Shown: piece after piece, positions 37,403 through 46,605 of the stretch
Numbering within the stretch: position 1 is the stretch's first letter
Layout: each line of letters starts with the position of its first letter
Source of the DNA: Staphylococcus kloosii
GTDB taxonomy: Bacteria; Bacillota; Bacilli; Staphylococcales; Staphylococcaceae
Assembly (NCBI RefSeq): GCF_003019255.1
Contig: NZ_CP027846.1
Span: forward strand, 2,108,001 to 2,172,000
Reading direction: 5' to 3'
Length of the DNA stretch: 64,000 bases
The notes under the pieces: model-generated
Told to the model about the DNA's origin: nothing
Database searches by the model: none
The model's input: the letters and a program-made list of their open reading frames with translations, nothing else
Translations under genes and position numbers: made by a program

Positions 37403-38995
37403 TCAATCATCGACTAGTACACTTCCCATAACGTCACTGTAGAAGTCATATGATTGGTTATTATTAACATTCCAATTACCTTGTGCGATAGCGCTATTAG
37501 CACGTCGTATGCGCTGATTTGCTCTTGTTTGAATATCTACAATATCTAATTTCGCATTACTGAATTCTATATCTACAGGTTTCTGTGTAAGTGGATGATA
37601 ACGTGTGAGTTTAACGACCTTTAAATCTGTATTAAAGTTTAACGGTTTGTGTATAAAACGAACAATGTTGTTTTCTTTTACATCATCTTCACCTATGAAT
37701 ACAATGTCATCACCGTTGATTAAGTAATTGGTTGATAATTCAACGGTAGGTTCATCATTTAATTGTTCTTTTAAACCATCCATTAAATCTGTTTTGTTCG
37801 TATATTTTTCATCAAATACAGTCGGCGCTCTCATTTCTCCAAATACTTCATAATTTGGTGACTTGTATTCTCCATATACATGGTAAACATCTTTACCTTT
37901 TAATACTGCTGTTAAATTGAGCATGGTCGTTTTTTCAGTCCCTACATACATTACAGGCGCCTTTTTCTTGTAATCAACACCTGATTTACCACCTCTAAAT
38001 ATAACTTTGAATGTATGTTTACCTTTGCTTAAATTCTTAGCAATTGTAACCGTATCTGTTTTAGCTGTTTTACGATAAAGTTCAAAGGTATTCATTTTCT
38101 TGTCATCTAAATAAACGTCAACAATACCGCCCTTAGATCCTTTCTTACGAGTCCATATGAGCGTTTCATTTCCCCATTTACATGTGAATGTCTTGCTATA
38201 ACTAGCACCAACTTTTTCTGTAGTCCAAGTTCCTGTTTTATCGAATGTACCGCTATATGATAAATCTTTTGGTTTTATTGGATTATAGTTTTTCGTTTCT
38301 GATTTGGTCTTTTTCTTGCCATATCCCTGTATGATTGTTTTCAAATCTGTGGTACTTATATCTAATTTCACATCATCAGAATTACCCCGGTAGACGATAG
38401 GAAAGTCTGCACGTTCATAAAATAAATCGGGTGTGTAAAAATATATCTTTTTATTATCTGCAAAGTAGATATAATTAAAGTACTCTGCACCTTCAGTAAT
38501 GAATTCCAAACCATTTTTGTTACCCAATTCAGATATAGGTGCTAATCGTCTATTGTCTCCAATGATTTCGTATTCAAATCCTAATTTGTTCTTAGCAAAG
38601 CCAAAATCTAAAAATTGTTCAAGTGTGTAATTGGGTGCTGTATCTTCATCGCCAGTTTCTGCGTTAAGTTCCTCATCTTCAATATCTTTTTCTATATAAT
38701 GATTCTGGAAGTTCATAAATATATGTTTAGCTTCCACTTCGCATGTCGTCACTTGTGCGTCATACGCAAGTGAAGTTGATTTAATAACATAATATTGTCC
38801 TTGGTAGATGATATAGTTTTCGTTAACTAACATGTCGAAAATATCTTCTGTACCTTCAATTTTTATCGCTGTAAATGTTATAAAACGGTCTCCATTCTTT
38901 TCATACTCATATTTAAATGAATCAGGGTCATATATCGCAAACACTTCTGAAAAGTTACCAGCTTTATTTTCAAGTATTAATTCTTTATTTTGCAC
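37403..38995 (-). CDS. Prophage tail endopeptidase / baseplate hub protein
   Basis: The 530-residue tail-tip protein belongs to the prophage_tail (endopeptidase) family; the hub closes the tail tube and may locally cut peptidoglycan. The N-terminal half (Y-I-I-Y-Q-G-Q-Y-Y-V-I-K ... C-E-V-E-A-K-H-I-F) is the conserved hub fold, and residues near 250-350 form an inserted beta-sandwich-like region (W-T-T-E-K-V-G-A-S-Y-S-K-T-F). It follows the Dit gene by 8 bases. Compared with phi11 Gp44 its length is similar. Confidence 0.87.
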   Translation of the reverse strand: MQNKELILENKAGNFSEVFAIYDPDSFKYEYEKNGDRFITFTAIKIEGTEDIFDMLVNENYIIYQGQYYVIKSTSLAYDAQVTTCEVEAKHIFMNFQNHYIEKDIEDEELNAETGDEDTAPNYTLEQFLDFGFAKNKLGFEYEIIGDNRRLAPISELGNKNGLEFITEGAEYFNYIYFADNKKIYFYTPDLFYERADFPIVYRGNSDDVKLDISTTDLKTIIQGYGKKKTKSETKNYNPIKPKDLSYSGTFDKTGTWTTEKVGASYSKTFTCKWGNETLIWTRKKGSKGGIVDVYLDDKKMNTFELYRKTAKTDTVTIAKNLSKGKHTFKVIFRGGKSGVDYKKKAPVMYVGTEKTTMLNLTAVLKGKDVYHVYGEYKSPNYEVFGEMRAPTVFDEKYTNKTDLMDGLKEQLNDEPTVELSTNYLINGDDIVFIGEDDVKENNIVRFIHKPLNFNTDLKVVKLTRYHPLTQKPVDIEFSNAKLDIVDIQTRANQRIRRANSAIAQGNWNVNNNQSYDFYSDVMGSVLVDD

Positions 38996-39003
38996 GTGAT
39001 CAC

Positions 39004-39828
39004 CTACCTATAGACAAAATTAAATTGAAATTCCGAATAAATATCATTCGTTGTATCACATTTAATCTCAATATTATTCATACCTTCAGCTAATGTTATC
39101 CACCCATAATCTGTGTCGAAACCCACACGTTTATTTCCTATAATTGGATGTATACCATTTAATGTTAATGTTTTAGAACTTGTTAAAGCGTTATAATACG
39201 TAAACGATTCACCCGTTGTATGATTAATTAATGTTAATCCTCTAGGCGCATCTGCTTTTATTCTGATGATTAATTTATGGTTCAAAGGGTCGATTGTGTC
39301 ATTACTTCCATTCCATATTTCAAAGCCTTTTTCTTTATGGACGTAAGCAATCGCTTTATCAGTAATTAAACCACCTTCAAATTGCCAGTTATCAGAAAGA
39401 AAACCTACATCTAATGTATCTGTAAGCGACTCTGAAAAACCTTTAAATACATTAAAAGTAACTTCAAATGTACCGAATTTTGTTCCAATATCCTCTATAG
39501 CATTTTCTTCACAATAAACGTGATATTTAATGCCTGGCATATCTGAATGAACAATATAAAAAGGGTCCCTTCGAAAAAGGATCCCTCTTAGTTTATGTTT
39601 AAGTAATCTATAATCTTGTATATCTGCACCACGGTAAAAGAAGCGTAATTTAAGTTTGAATGGACCAAAGGATGGTCGCCCTATTCTCACACCATCGCGC
39701 CCTTTAGTTTCTACCGTGTTTGCGCTAATTTCTACGCCATCTTCTGTGGCATCTAAGAATGTTAAATTAGGTAAATCCGTTAACATTTTTGAAAAATCAT
39801 CGTTAAACATTTTAACTGTTTTAGCCAT
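39004..39828 (-). CDS. Distal tail protein (Dit), siphovirus type
   Basis: The 274-residue product belongs to the Sipho_tail family, forming the hexameric ring joining tail tube to baseplate. R-D-P-F-Y-I-V-H-S-D-M-P-G-I-K-Y-H-V-Y and the first beta-domain T-K-G-R-D-G-V-R-I-G-R are typical. The C-terminal half is a galectin-like or carbohydrate-binding-like beta-sandwich. Its ATG shares one base with the tape measure stop (coupled translation), as expected for tail genes. Confidence 0.9.
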   Translation of the reverse strand: MAKTVKMFNDDFSKMLTDLPNLTFLDATEDGVEISANTVETKGRDGVRIGRPSFGPFKLKLRFFYRGADIQDYRLLKHKLRGILFRRDPFYIVHSDMPGIKYHVYCEENAIEDIGTKFGTFEVTFNVFKGFSESLTDTLDVGFLSDNWQFEGGLITDKAIAYVHKEKGFEIWNGSNDTIDPLNHKLIIRIKADAPRGLTLINHTTGESFTYYNALTSSKTLTLNGIHPIIGNKRVGFDTDYGWITLAEGMNNIEIKCDTTNDIYSEFQFNFVYR

Positions 39829-42800
39829 TAGACGATTGCACCCCCTCTGGCATATGCTTTCATTCTAGCTTTTCGTCCTTGTGCTTGTGATACATCACGT
39901 TCATTAAAGCCGGCTTTATCTTCAATACCTCTATTGCTTTGAGCAATTTCCATTAACGCGTCGAGTTGTTTTTGTTGGTTAGCAATCATTTGTAGTAATA
40001 ATTCTGTGTTGTCGCTACCAGCGTTTACTGTCGTCTTAGGTGTACGCATTTGATTAGGTCGTTTATTATTATCGCGTTTGCCAATATGTTCAGAAGCAAT
40101 CGCTAATAGTTTCATAGCGTCAGATTGTCTGCTAGGGTCTGTTGGGATAACAAATTCTGGATAGCCACCTTCAGCTAGGTTGTACCAACCACTTGAATTA
40201 ATTAATCCGCCAGTAGCAAATCTTCTACCTCCAGTTGGACCCCAACCGGTTGAACCCGCAGCCATACGTCGTTTCCAAGCGCTAAGGTTACCACGCCAAG
40301 AACTGTTATTGAAGAAAGCAAGCAATTGGTCGTAACCATTCATAATATTTCCATGACCTTTAACTTTATAACTACCAAATGTACCTGGTGTATATTGAAG
40401 TAAACCACGTGCTCGGTTGGCACCAGTGTTGATATCATTAATTTGTTGTACAATACCAGCGTCACCACTAGATTCTGTGCTAATTAATTTAATAATGTCA
40501 TTTAATTCACTTCCTGAAAGGTTAACCTTCATTTGTTTGGCTGCACGTTTTATATCTGGCGCCCATTTCTTAGCGGCTTTTTTACCGCCACCTTTTAATT
40601 TTTTTAACCAACCTAGTGGGTCAACAGCAGTGTCATTTCCAGCATGATTACCTTTCATTAATTGGAAATGTAAGTGGGCACCACGAACGTAATTACCTGT
40701 ATCTCCTGACTTACCAATTAATTGGCCTGCTTTTATTTTCTGACCTTGCTTAGCAATTTGTTTAGATAAGTGCATGTACCAGTTCCATTCGCCCTTACCT
40801 GTTTTTATTTGAACAGATTTACCGCCACCATAATCAGTCCATACTTTGTCGGCTTTACCACCTTTTACAGCGTATACGTTTGTACCTATTGGCATTCCAA
40901 AGTCAACACCATAGTGTTTACCACCATTAAAGCTTAATCCGCCTGTATAGTTACCGAATTTCTGCCATATATCATGTTTGAATAACCAAGAAGCATCGCC
41001 ATCGCCACCTGCTTCATCCATCCAGCCTTTAATCATGTTGATAGCGGCATCTTTAAGTTTTCCAAACATTCCCTTCATCATGTCATAAGGTAAGGTAGCC
41101 CCTTTAGGTACGCCAAAGGATTTTAGGTTAATGCCAAAAGCATCAGCGATTTTATTGAATAATTTACCGGGTTTCCCCACCCAGTCCATGACATCTCCTA
41201 CTTTATCGCCCAGCCATTTTTTACCTTTACCTATAGCTTTCGCTGAAGCTTCTAAAGCTTTTTGGGTACCTTCTTTTACGCCATGTGCTGCATCAGATGC
41301 TTTTTCTCCAAAAGCGCCTGCTAAGTTTTTACCTTGTTCTAAGATGTTTTGTTTTTTCTTCTTGTTTGTACCATTTGCGAATTTAGGCATACCACTTAAC
41401 ATAGAATGCGTTTGAGCTCCATTCATAACTGATGAACCTTTAGGTAAGAATGCTGTTGTATCTCTGTTAGGTGTAATCGCCATTTTACCATTAGGGTATC
41501 TAATCGCTTCGTGTCTAAATCCACCTGGACCATTACCTCGACCTTTATCGCCTACAGTAGCAAAAGTATCACGAGATATTTTGCCATTCTTAACTACGTT
41601 CGTTGTCGTATTGGTATGCTCAGTACCAGTGTGAAGTTTAATCTTAGGTAATTTATCCATACCTAATTTACCAGCTACCCAGTTGACACCATCAATGAGT
41701 TTGTTTAAACCTTTTTTGACACTGTCGACCATACCATTGATAAGACTTTTAATTTTGCCAATTATACCACTAAGGCCATCTTTCATTTTATTGAAAGTTT
41801 TCTTAACTGCGCCCCAAAGTGATGAAGCAATACCAGTCACCTTATCTTTGATAGCGTTCCATAATTTGATCGTGTTATTCTTAACTCCTGTAAATATGGA
41901 TGCAACACCTTTGCGTAATGATTTAAATGTATTGCTTACGCCAGACCATAAAGATTTGGCTCTTGAAACAACGCCATTTTTAACGTTGGTCCATAATTTG
42001 AGTGCAAAATTCTTAACAGCGTTAAATATCGCATGCACATCTTTATTTAAGGCATTAAAGGTTTTTTTAACGCCATTCCAAAGCGCTTTTACAATGGATA
42101 TTACTTTATTTTTAATTGAGTTCCAAAGTTTGATTGAAAAGTTTTTAACTGCATTGAAAATTGTCGTTACAACACGTTTTAATGTATTAAAGTTATTTCG
42201 TGTTTGATTGACATAAGCTTTCACTATTCTTATGACACCATTTTTGAGTGCATTCCAAACTTTTATGACAAATGTTTTAATTCCGTTAAAAATAGTAACC
42301 ACTATACGTTTCAATAAGTTAAAGTTATTGCGTGATTGATTAATATAAGCCTTTACAATCGCAATGACAGCATTTTTAAGCAACGTCCAAATCTTGATAG
42401 CCGCTGCTTTCATCCCATTCCATAAAGCAGTTAACGCTTTATTTAAAGCTTGTATAGGATGTTGTACTGCGAATTTAATTCCGTTCCATATAGCTATAGC
42501 AGACGCTTTAATTGCATTCCATACAGCGATTGTTACAGTTTTTATCACATTCCAGATACCTATAATATAAGATTTCAAGAAACCAAATACTGCTATCGCT
42601 GCATTTTTTATAGCGTTCCAAGTGTTTATAACAATGTTTCGGAATGTACTATTTGTTTTCCATAAATAAATGATTGCTGCTACAAGCGCAGTAATTACAG
42701 TGATAACTATTCCTACTGGCCCAGTCATGAAACGAATCGCTAATCCTAAACCACGTGTAGCCAATGTGGCCGCTTTAGTTACACCTGTCCAAACTGTCAT

Positions 42801-44354
42801 AGCTACTGCAGCAATTTTAGATTTAATCGCTTGTGCTGTTTGTGAGGTAATAAGTGCAGCCACTGCAGCTCTATAACCGTTAGCTATGCCCCTAGCTGTG
42901 ACAGTAACTCCGTTCCAAATAGCTTGACCTACTGCTGCGGTTTTACTTGCAACATTATGACGTATTAAAAATGATATTAACGTAGACATTCCACTGAACA
43001 TACTACCTATAGTACTGGTCATTTTTCCAAACACCGTTAATACTGGACCGGCAGTGATTAAGGTTATACCTAGCCATTTAACTATACCTCCGAGCACACT
43101 TTGAGTGGTGCCATTGAGACCATTCCACCAATTCATTAATCCTTTAATACCATTACCTATAGTATTAAAAGCGTTCCCTAACTTTTCGCCACTTTCAGCA
43201 GCCCATTGTTTAGCGCCTGGTGATTTAAGCATTTTCTCAAACTCATGTAAACCACCTTTAGCCTTTTGGAATGTACTACTAAGGAAAGCTTCACCAATTT
43301 GTCCGATGTAGGCTTTACTATTCTGTACCATACCTTTCCACGATTTAGAATAAGCACCTGCCATACCACCGGCAAAATCATCCATAGTACTTAGGAAGTC
43401 TTTAGCTGTCACTTCACCATTAGTAACCATAGTTCTAAACTGATCATAAGAAACACCTAAATTTTTAGCCATCGCATTACTGAAACCGGGCATACCTTCT
43501 TCAATCATGTTTAATTCTTCAGTCATTAACTTACCTTGACCTTGAACACGGTTGAATATCATTGCCATTTCTGAAACAGGCCTACCACTACCAACTGCAG
43601 CATCGCCAACTAATTTGATGTATTTTTCTAAGTCTTTACCTTGTTCTACACCTGCAGCTAATGCGCCTGCAGCAACGTCGGTACCTTCAGCCATAGTGGT
43701 CATACCACCATCAATTGCCTTAGCTACTTGGTCTGTGATACTACCAACTTCTTTAGTTGAATAGCCTAGACCTTCTAATTTAGCTTTAGCTGTATCTAAT
43801 CCAACTAAACGGTCAAAACCTAATTTAGCTGTTAAACCAGCAGCTGCAACACCAGCAACTAATGCAGGTTTCGTAATACTATTAGACAACGAACGACCGA
43901 CACCTTGCATTTTACTTCCAGCTGCCTGCATGCCCGAACCAACAGATGCAAAAGATTTCCTTATTTTCCCTAGTGCTGAAAAGTTCTGTTGATATTCGGC
44001 AGTAACACTGCTTAATTGACCTTTATACATATTGAAAGCGTCGGTTTCTTTATTGATTTGATTAGCTAAATCCAATGCAGCTTTAGATCCTGCACCTTGC
44101 TCTGCAACTACTTCGGCATGTCGTTGTTTTAACTGTGACAGGTGTTTAGAACTGCCATCAACTGCAGTTTGTAACTCATTCATACGATTTTTATATGATG
44201 CAGCTGATTTATCGCCATATTTAAAGTTATTATTCGACACTTTCATGCTCGTGTTCAAAGCTCTAAATTCACGCTTAACACTAGCTAACTTTTTACTGAC
44301 ATCCATGTCATTAAGGCTTAAATCTATCTGTAAACCTTTAATTCTTTCTGCCAT
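39828..44354 (-). CDS. Tape measure protein with M23 peptidase and lytic transglycosylase domains
   Basis: This 1508-residue protein sets tail length and helps DNA entry. An N-terminal coiled coil (1-130) is followed by a TIGR01760-like region, a hydrophobic stretch (about 430-590), then tandem Trp/Phe-spaced repeats (about 600-930). At about 1140-1250 lies an M23 metallopeptidase domain (H-Y-G-V-D-F-G with His1147; G-A-H-L-H-F-Q), and at about 1285-1370 an SLT transglycosylase domain (S-T-E-S-S-G with Glu1294, G-L-L-Q-Y). Both help the incoming tail breach peptidoglycan. GGAGGTGGA precedes the ATG, 30 bases after the gpGT stop. Confidence 0.95.
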   Translation of the reverse strand: MAERIKGLQIDLSLNDMDVSKKLASVKREFRALNTSMKVSNNNFKYGDKSAASYKNRMNELQTAVDGSSKHLSQLKQRHAEVVAEQGAGSKAALDLANQINKETDAFNMYKGQLSSVTAEYQQNFSALGKIRKSFASVGSGMQAAGSKMQGVGRSLSNSITKPALVAGVAAAGLTAKLGFDRLVGLDTAKAKLEGLGYSTKEVGSITDQVAKAIDGGMTTMAEGTDVAAGALAAGVEQGKDLEKYIKLVGDAAVGSGRPVSEMAMIFNRVQGQGKLMTEELNMIEEGMPGFSNAMAKNLGVSYDQFRTMVTNGEVTAKDFLSTMDDFAGGMAGAYSKSWKGMVQNSKAYIGQIGEAFLSSTFQKAKGGLHEFEKMLKSPGAKQWAAESGEKLGNAFNTIGNGIKGLMNWWNGLNGTTQSVLGGIVKWLGITLITAGPVLTVFGKMTSTIGSMFSGMSTLISFLIRHNVASKTAAVGQAIWNGVTVTARGIANGYRAAVAALITSQTAQAIKSKIAAVAMTVWTGVTKAATLATRGLGLAIRFMTGPVGIVITVITALVAAIIYLWKTNSTFRNIVINTWNAIKNAAIAVFGFLKSYIIGIWNVIKTVTIAVWNAIKASAIAIWNGIKFAVQHPIQALNKALTALWNGMKAAAIKIWTLLKNAVIAIVKAYINQSRNNFNLLKRIVVTIFNGIKTFVIKVWNALKNGVIRIVKAYVNQTRNNFNTLKRVVTTIFNAVKNFSIKLWNSIKNKVISIVKALWNGVKKTFNALNKDVHAIFNAVKNFALKLWTNVKNGVVSRAKSLWSGVSNTFKSLRKGVASIFTGVKNNTIKLWNAIKDKVTGIASSLWGAVKKTFNKMKDGLSGIIGKIKSLINGMVDSVKKGLNKLIDGVNWVAGKLGMDKLPKIKLHTGTEHTNTTTNVVKNGKISRDTFATVGDKGRGNGPGGFRHEAIRYPNGKMAITPNRDTTAFLPKGSSVMNGAQTHSMLSGMPKFANGTNKKKKQNILEQGKNLAGAFGEKASDAAHGVKEGTQKALEASAKAIGKGKKWLGDKVGDVMDWVGKPGKLFNKIADAFGINLKSFGVPKGATLPYDMMKGMFGKLKDAAINMIKGWMDEAGGDGDASWLFKHDIWQKFGNYTGGLSFNGGKHYGVDFGMPIGTNVYAVKGGKADKVWTDYGGGKSVQIKTGKGEWNWYMHLSKQIAKQGQKIKAGQLIGKSGDTGNYVRGAHLHFQLMKGNHAGNDTAVDPLGWLKKLKGGGKKAAKKWAPDIKRAAKQMKVNLSGSELNDIIKLISTESSGDAGIVQQINDINTGANRARGLLQYTPGTFGSYKVKGHGNIMNGYDQLLAFFNNSSWRGNLSAWKRRMAAGSTGWGPTGGRRFATGGLINSSGWYNLAEGGYPEFVIPTDPSRQSDAMKLLAIASEHIGKRDNNKRPNQMRTPKTTVNAGSDNTELLLQMIANQQKQLDALMEIAQSNRGIEDKAGFNERDVSQAQGRKARMKAYARGGAIV

Positions 44355-44383
44355 TACTCCACCTCCAATCTATGAGATGTGTT

Positions 44384-44931
44384 TTAAAGGAACGCGTCCA
44401 ACATCGATTCCTTTTTCTCAACATCTTTCTTATTACTTTCGTCCACAATTTCCATGAAGAAAGCGAAAGGCATATCTAATATATCGTTAATATCCTTCCC
44501 ACCTTCTTTCATCATTTGCAACATGATTTTCTTCATATTTGCTTTGTGGTCAGCCCATGTCTGAACCTTTATATCATTTTCGCTAATTCCTTTTTTCTTT
44601 CATCATCCATTTGTCCTTGTGCGATAAACTCAATTTGACCACGAAGTTCTTCTATCGCATCAGGTGCATGTAATCGGTCTAATAGGTCATCTTTAGTGAA
44701 CTGGTTATTATAAATATCGACAACCATATCTAACATTTCATCAAAACCTTCTTTAGAAGATTTGTCATCTTCTCCTTCTCCGTCCATTAAATCTGCAGCA
44801 TCATAAATTTTACGGAATGGAATTTGTGTTGGTGTAATGTAAGTATCGAATTTAACGTTTCCTTCTGAATCTGTTACTGCGTTACCTTTTTTGTCGATTT
44901 GAATTAATTTAATAAAATTACGTTTAGCCAT
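44384..44931 (-). CDS. Tail assembly chaperone gpGT (-1 frameshift product)
   Basis: The frame of the gpG gene contains the heptamer A-AAA-AAG at 44596-44590. A -1 slip there leads into a 68-residue extension (starting G-I-S-E-N-D-I-K-V and ending M-L-D-A-F-L) that stops with TAA at 44386-44384, giving about 182 residues. The extension content (T-W-A-D-H-K-A-N-M-K-K-I-M ... F-F-M-E-I-V-D-E) looks like real coding sequence. The product should load onto the tape measure protein encoded next. Confidence 0.85.
44569..44931 (-). CDS. Tail assembly chaperone gpG
   Basis: The 120-residue unshifted product helps fold and polymerise the tail around the tape measure protein. It starts M-A-K-R-N-F-I-K-L-I and has a helical, acidic central part (D-L-M-D-G-E-G-E-D-D) typical of siphophage gpG analogues. 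It lies between the tail-tube genes and the tape measure gene, the invariant position of gpG/gpGT. Its last seven codons overlap the slippery site used to make gpGT. Confidence 0.88.
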   Translation of the reverse strand: MAKRNFIKLIQIDKKGNAVTDSEGNVKFDTYITPTQIPFRKIYDAADLMDGEGEDDKSSKEGFDEMLDMVVDIYNNQFTKDDLLDRLHAPDAIEELRGQIEFIAQGQMDDERKKELAKMI

Positions 44932-44968
44932 TTATAATTACTCCCTTTATAAGTTGATTTTTTATTTG

Positions 44969-45000
44969 CAAATAAAAAGAGGGCATTTAAGCCCTCGTGT
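44969..45000 (-). terminator. Intra-operon hairpin before gpG
   Basis: The stem GAGGGC/GCCCTC (44979-44984 and 44991-44996) is followed by TTTTTATTT on the minus strand. It could lower expression of gpG and later genes relative to the tail tube proteins. Confidence 0.7.
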
Positions 45001-45003
45001 TAG

Positions 45004-45498
45004 TTATTCTTCTGATTCTTCCGGTACTTCTGGTTCAGGTTCTTCTACTGCATTAACTGTTACTGTTGCAGTATCAGACTTATTACCATCCTGTGTAGTG
45101 ACCGTAATCGTTGTTTCACCTTCTGCAACACCAGTTACTGTACCGTCACTTGATATGGTTGCGACTGCTTCATCAGAACTTGCATAAGCTACTGATTTAT
45201 TGGTAGCAGTTGATGGTGTAACCGTACTATTTAATTGAGTTGTTGCTTCTACATCAATACTTGCAGTTTTAGGTGCAATTGTTACGCCTGTTACTGCAAT
45301 AGGTTTTGTTTTGAATGCCGGAACATCTACCTTTTCAGATTCTCCATTTTCGTTAGAGAATGCTACTTGGTAAGTACCAGCTGCATAATCAGTGTTAGCT
45401 TCGAGGTTGTTAATCGTAACGGATGCTTTACCGTTTTCACCACGTTCAGCACTGCCTACGACTTCCTCGCCTTTATACACGTTTAATGTATCTGCCAT
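45004..45498 (-). CDS. Ig-like (BIG2) domain phage protein
   Basis: The 164-residue protein consists of an N-terminal beta domain (about 1-65), a bacterial Ig-like BIG2 domain (about 68-148; V-T-G-V-T-I-A-P-K-T-A-S-I ... S-S-D-E-A-V-A-T-I-S-S-D-G-T-V-T-G-V-A-E-G), and an acidic Pro/Glu tail. Ig-like domains decorate phage capsids and tails and bind weakly to surface sugars. It lies directly after the major tail protein whose frameshift extension also looks Ig/FN3-like, so it may be a separate tail ornament. Confidence 0.82.
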   Translation of the reverse strand: MADTLNVYKGEEVVGSAERGENGKASVTINNLEANTDYAAGTYQVAFSNENGESEKVDVPAFKTKPIAVTGVTIAPKTASIDVEATTQLNSTVTPSTATNKSVAYASSDEAVATISSDGTVTGVAEGETTITVTTQDGNKSDTATVTVNAVEEPEPEVPEESEE

Positions 45499-45530
45499 TT
45501 ATTGTTCCTCCCTATCTATATTAAAAGCCC

Positions 45531-45597
45531 CTATTCTGCAGAAACAACAGCCGACTTGCTATTGGCTGTCACTTCTACATTTTGGGGTATATTAGGG
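45531..45597 (-). other. +1 frameshift site and 20-aa extension of the major tail protein
   Basis: CCC (45597-45595) followed by TAA allows the Pro-tRNA to re-pair with CCT in the +1 frame. The frame then reads N-I-P-Q-N-V-E-V-T-A and ten more residues to a TAG at 45533-45531. The extension is homologous to the one following the capsid gene, which makes chance unlikely. Confidence 0.8.
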
Positions 45598-46188
45598 TGT
45601 ATCTTCGCCTTTATCTTCATCACTGCCAAATACTGCTTTCCAAATAGCGTCTTTCATGACATTTACGCCTTTTTCATCGTGTCCTAATAACATAGCTTTT
45701 TCTTCTTCAAAACCAGCTACAGATGCTTGCATAAATTCTGCTTTAGTAGAATCTGAACTGAACTCTACGCCATCTTCTTTAGTATTACCTTCAAGTTCTG
45801 GGAATGTGAATAAACCTTTTGGTAATCCAACATATTCACGTGAGCCATCTTCCATAGTTTTAGCGAACATAACAGCCACGTATGGCGGTGTATCATTACC
45901 AACTGATACAATGCCATCTTCTGATTTTTCTAATCCAAATAATGCCACTCTATCTTCTAATGGTAATTTATGGAATCCAGCTTCAACTTCAATAGTTCCG
46001 TTAGCTACTGCCATCTCTGCTACTTGGTTATCACCGTATGCTTTTTCGATGTCTTGGTCCTTAGATACTGAAATCTCTTGTAAGAATTTGATTCGTTCTG
46101 GGTCTGTAACTGCTTGAACATCTTCACCATGCACTTTGTAGTAGAACTCAGTTAAACCTGTGAACGATCTATAGTTTTTCTCTGCCAT
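45592..46188 (-). CDS. Major tail (tube) protein
   Basis: The 198-residue protein is of the phi13-type major tail family and builds the tail tube. It begins M-A-E-K-N-Y-R-S-F-T-G-L-T-E-F-Y-Y and has the expected mixed beta pattern with F-A-K-T-M-E-D-G-S and G-L-P-K-G-L-F. Codons near the end (ACA-CCC-TAA) match those ending the capsid gene, and a +1 slip would add 20 residues (see 45531-45597). It lies between the tail terminator and the Ig-like gene. Confidence 0.9.
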   Translation of the reverse strand: MAEKNYRSFTGLTEFYYKVHGEDVQAVTDPERIKFLQEISVSKDQDIEKAYGDNQVAEMAVANGTIEVEAGFHKLPLEDRVALFGLEKSEDGIVSVGNDTPPYVAVMFAKTMEDGSREYVGLPKGLFTFPELEGNTKEDGVEFSSDSTKAEFMQASVAGFEEEKAMLLGHDEKGVNVMKDAIWKAVFGSDEDKGEDTP

Positions 46189-46200
46189 ATATAAACACTC

Positions 46201-46605
46201 CTAAATTTTAAAATATTGTTTACCTTCAAAGCGTTTTGCTTGATGGTATAAGTTGAAATCCTTAATAAATTCGGGTTTGATTGAGGACGTTTCACCGAAC
46301 CCCAATCTCTCCCACATAATTCTTTGCAATAAAAAAACGAGCCTATCTGATAGGACTCGTCCGTTAATGCCGTTATTCTGTTTGACGAATACATCAATTT
46401 GATAGAAATATTCGTATAATATATTGTCATCGTCGCCAAAGTTAGTTGGTGTAGGTGTATCTAATGGGTCTATGACAATCACTACATCTTTGACTTCTTG
46501 TGCGTTGGGATAATCGAAGAATTTAATGTTGTTCTTTTGAACATGTTGCATAATTTCTTCGTTATCAGTTATCGCTTCATATATCTTCATTGTGATGTCA
46601 TCCAT
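46201..46605 (-). CDS. Tail terminator-like protein (DUF806 type)
   Basis: The 134-residue protein lies where siphophages encode the tail terminator, between the HK97 gp10-like and major tail genes. V-V-I-V-I-D-P-L-D-T-P-T-P and Y-E-Y-F-Y-Q-I-D-V-F-V form the beta-sheet core typical of the DUF806 family in staphylococcal phages. The ATG abuts the end of the gp10-like gene by one base. Confidence 0.78.
   Translation of the reverse strand: MDDITMKIYEAITDNEEIMQHVQKNNIKFFDYPNAQEVKDVVIVIDPLDTPTPTNFGDDDNILYEYFYQIDVFVKQNNGINGRVLSDRLVFLLQRIMWERLGFGETSSIKPEFIKDFNLYHQAKRFEGKQYFKI

Noticed and set aside
41683..42207. 174-codon plus-strand frame within the tape measure gene
   Set aside because: It is antisense to a well-supported gene, with composition dictated by the repeats there, and lacks a ribosome binding site.
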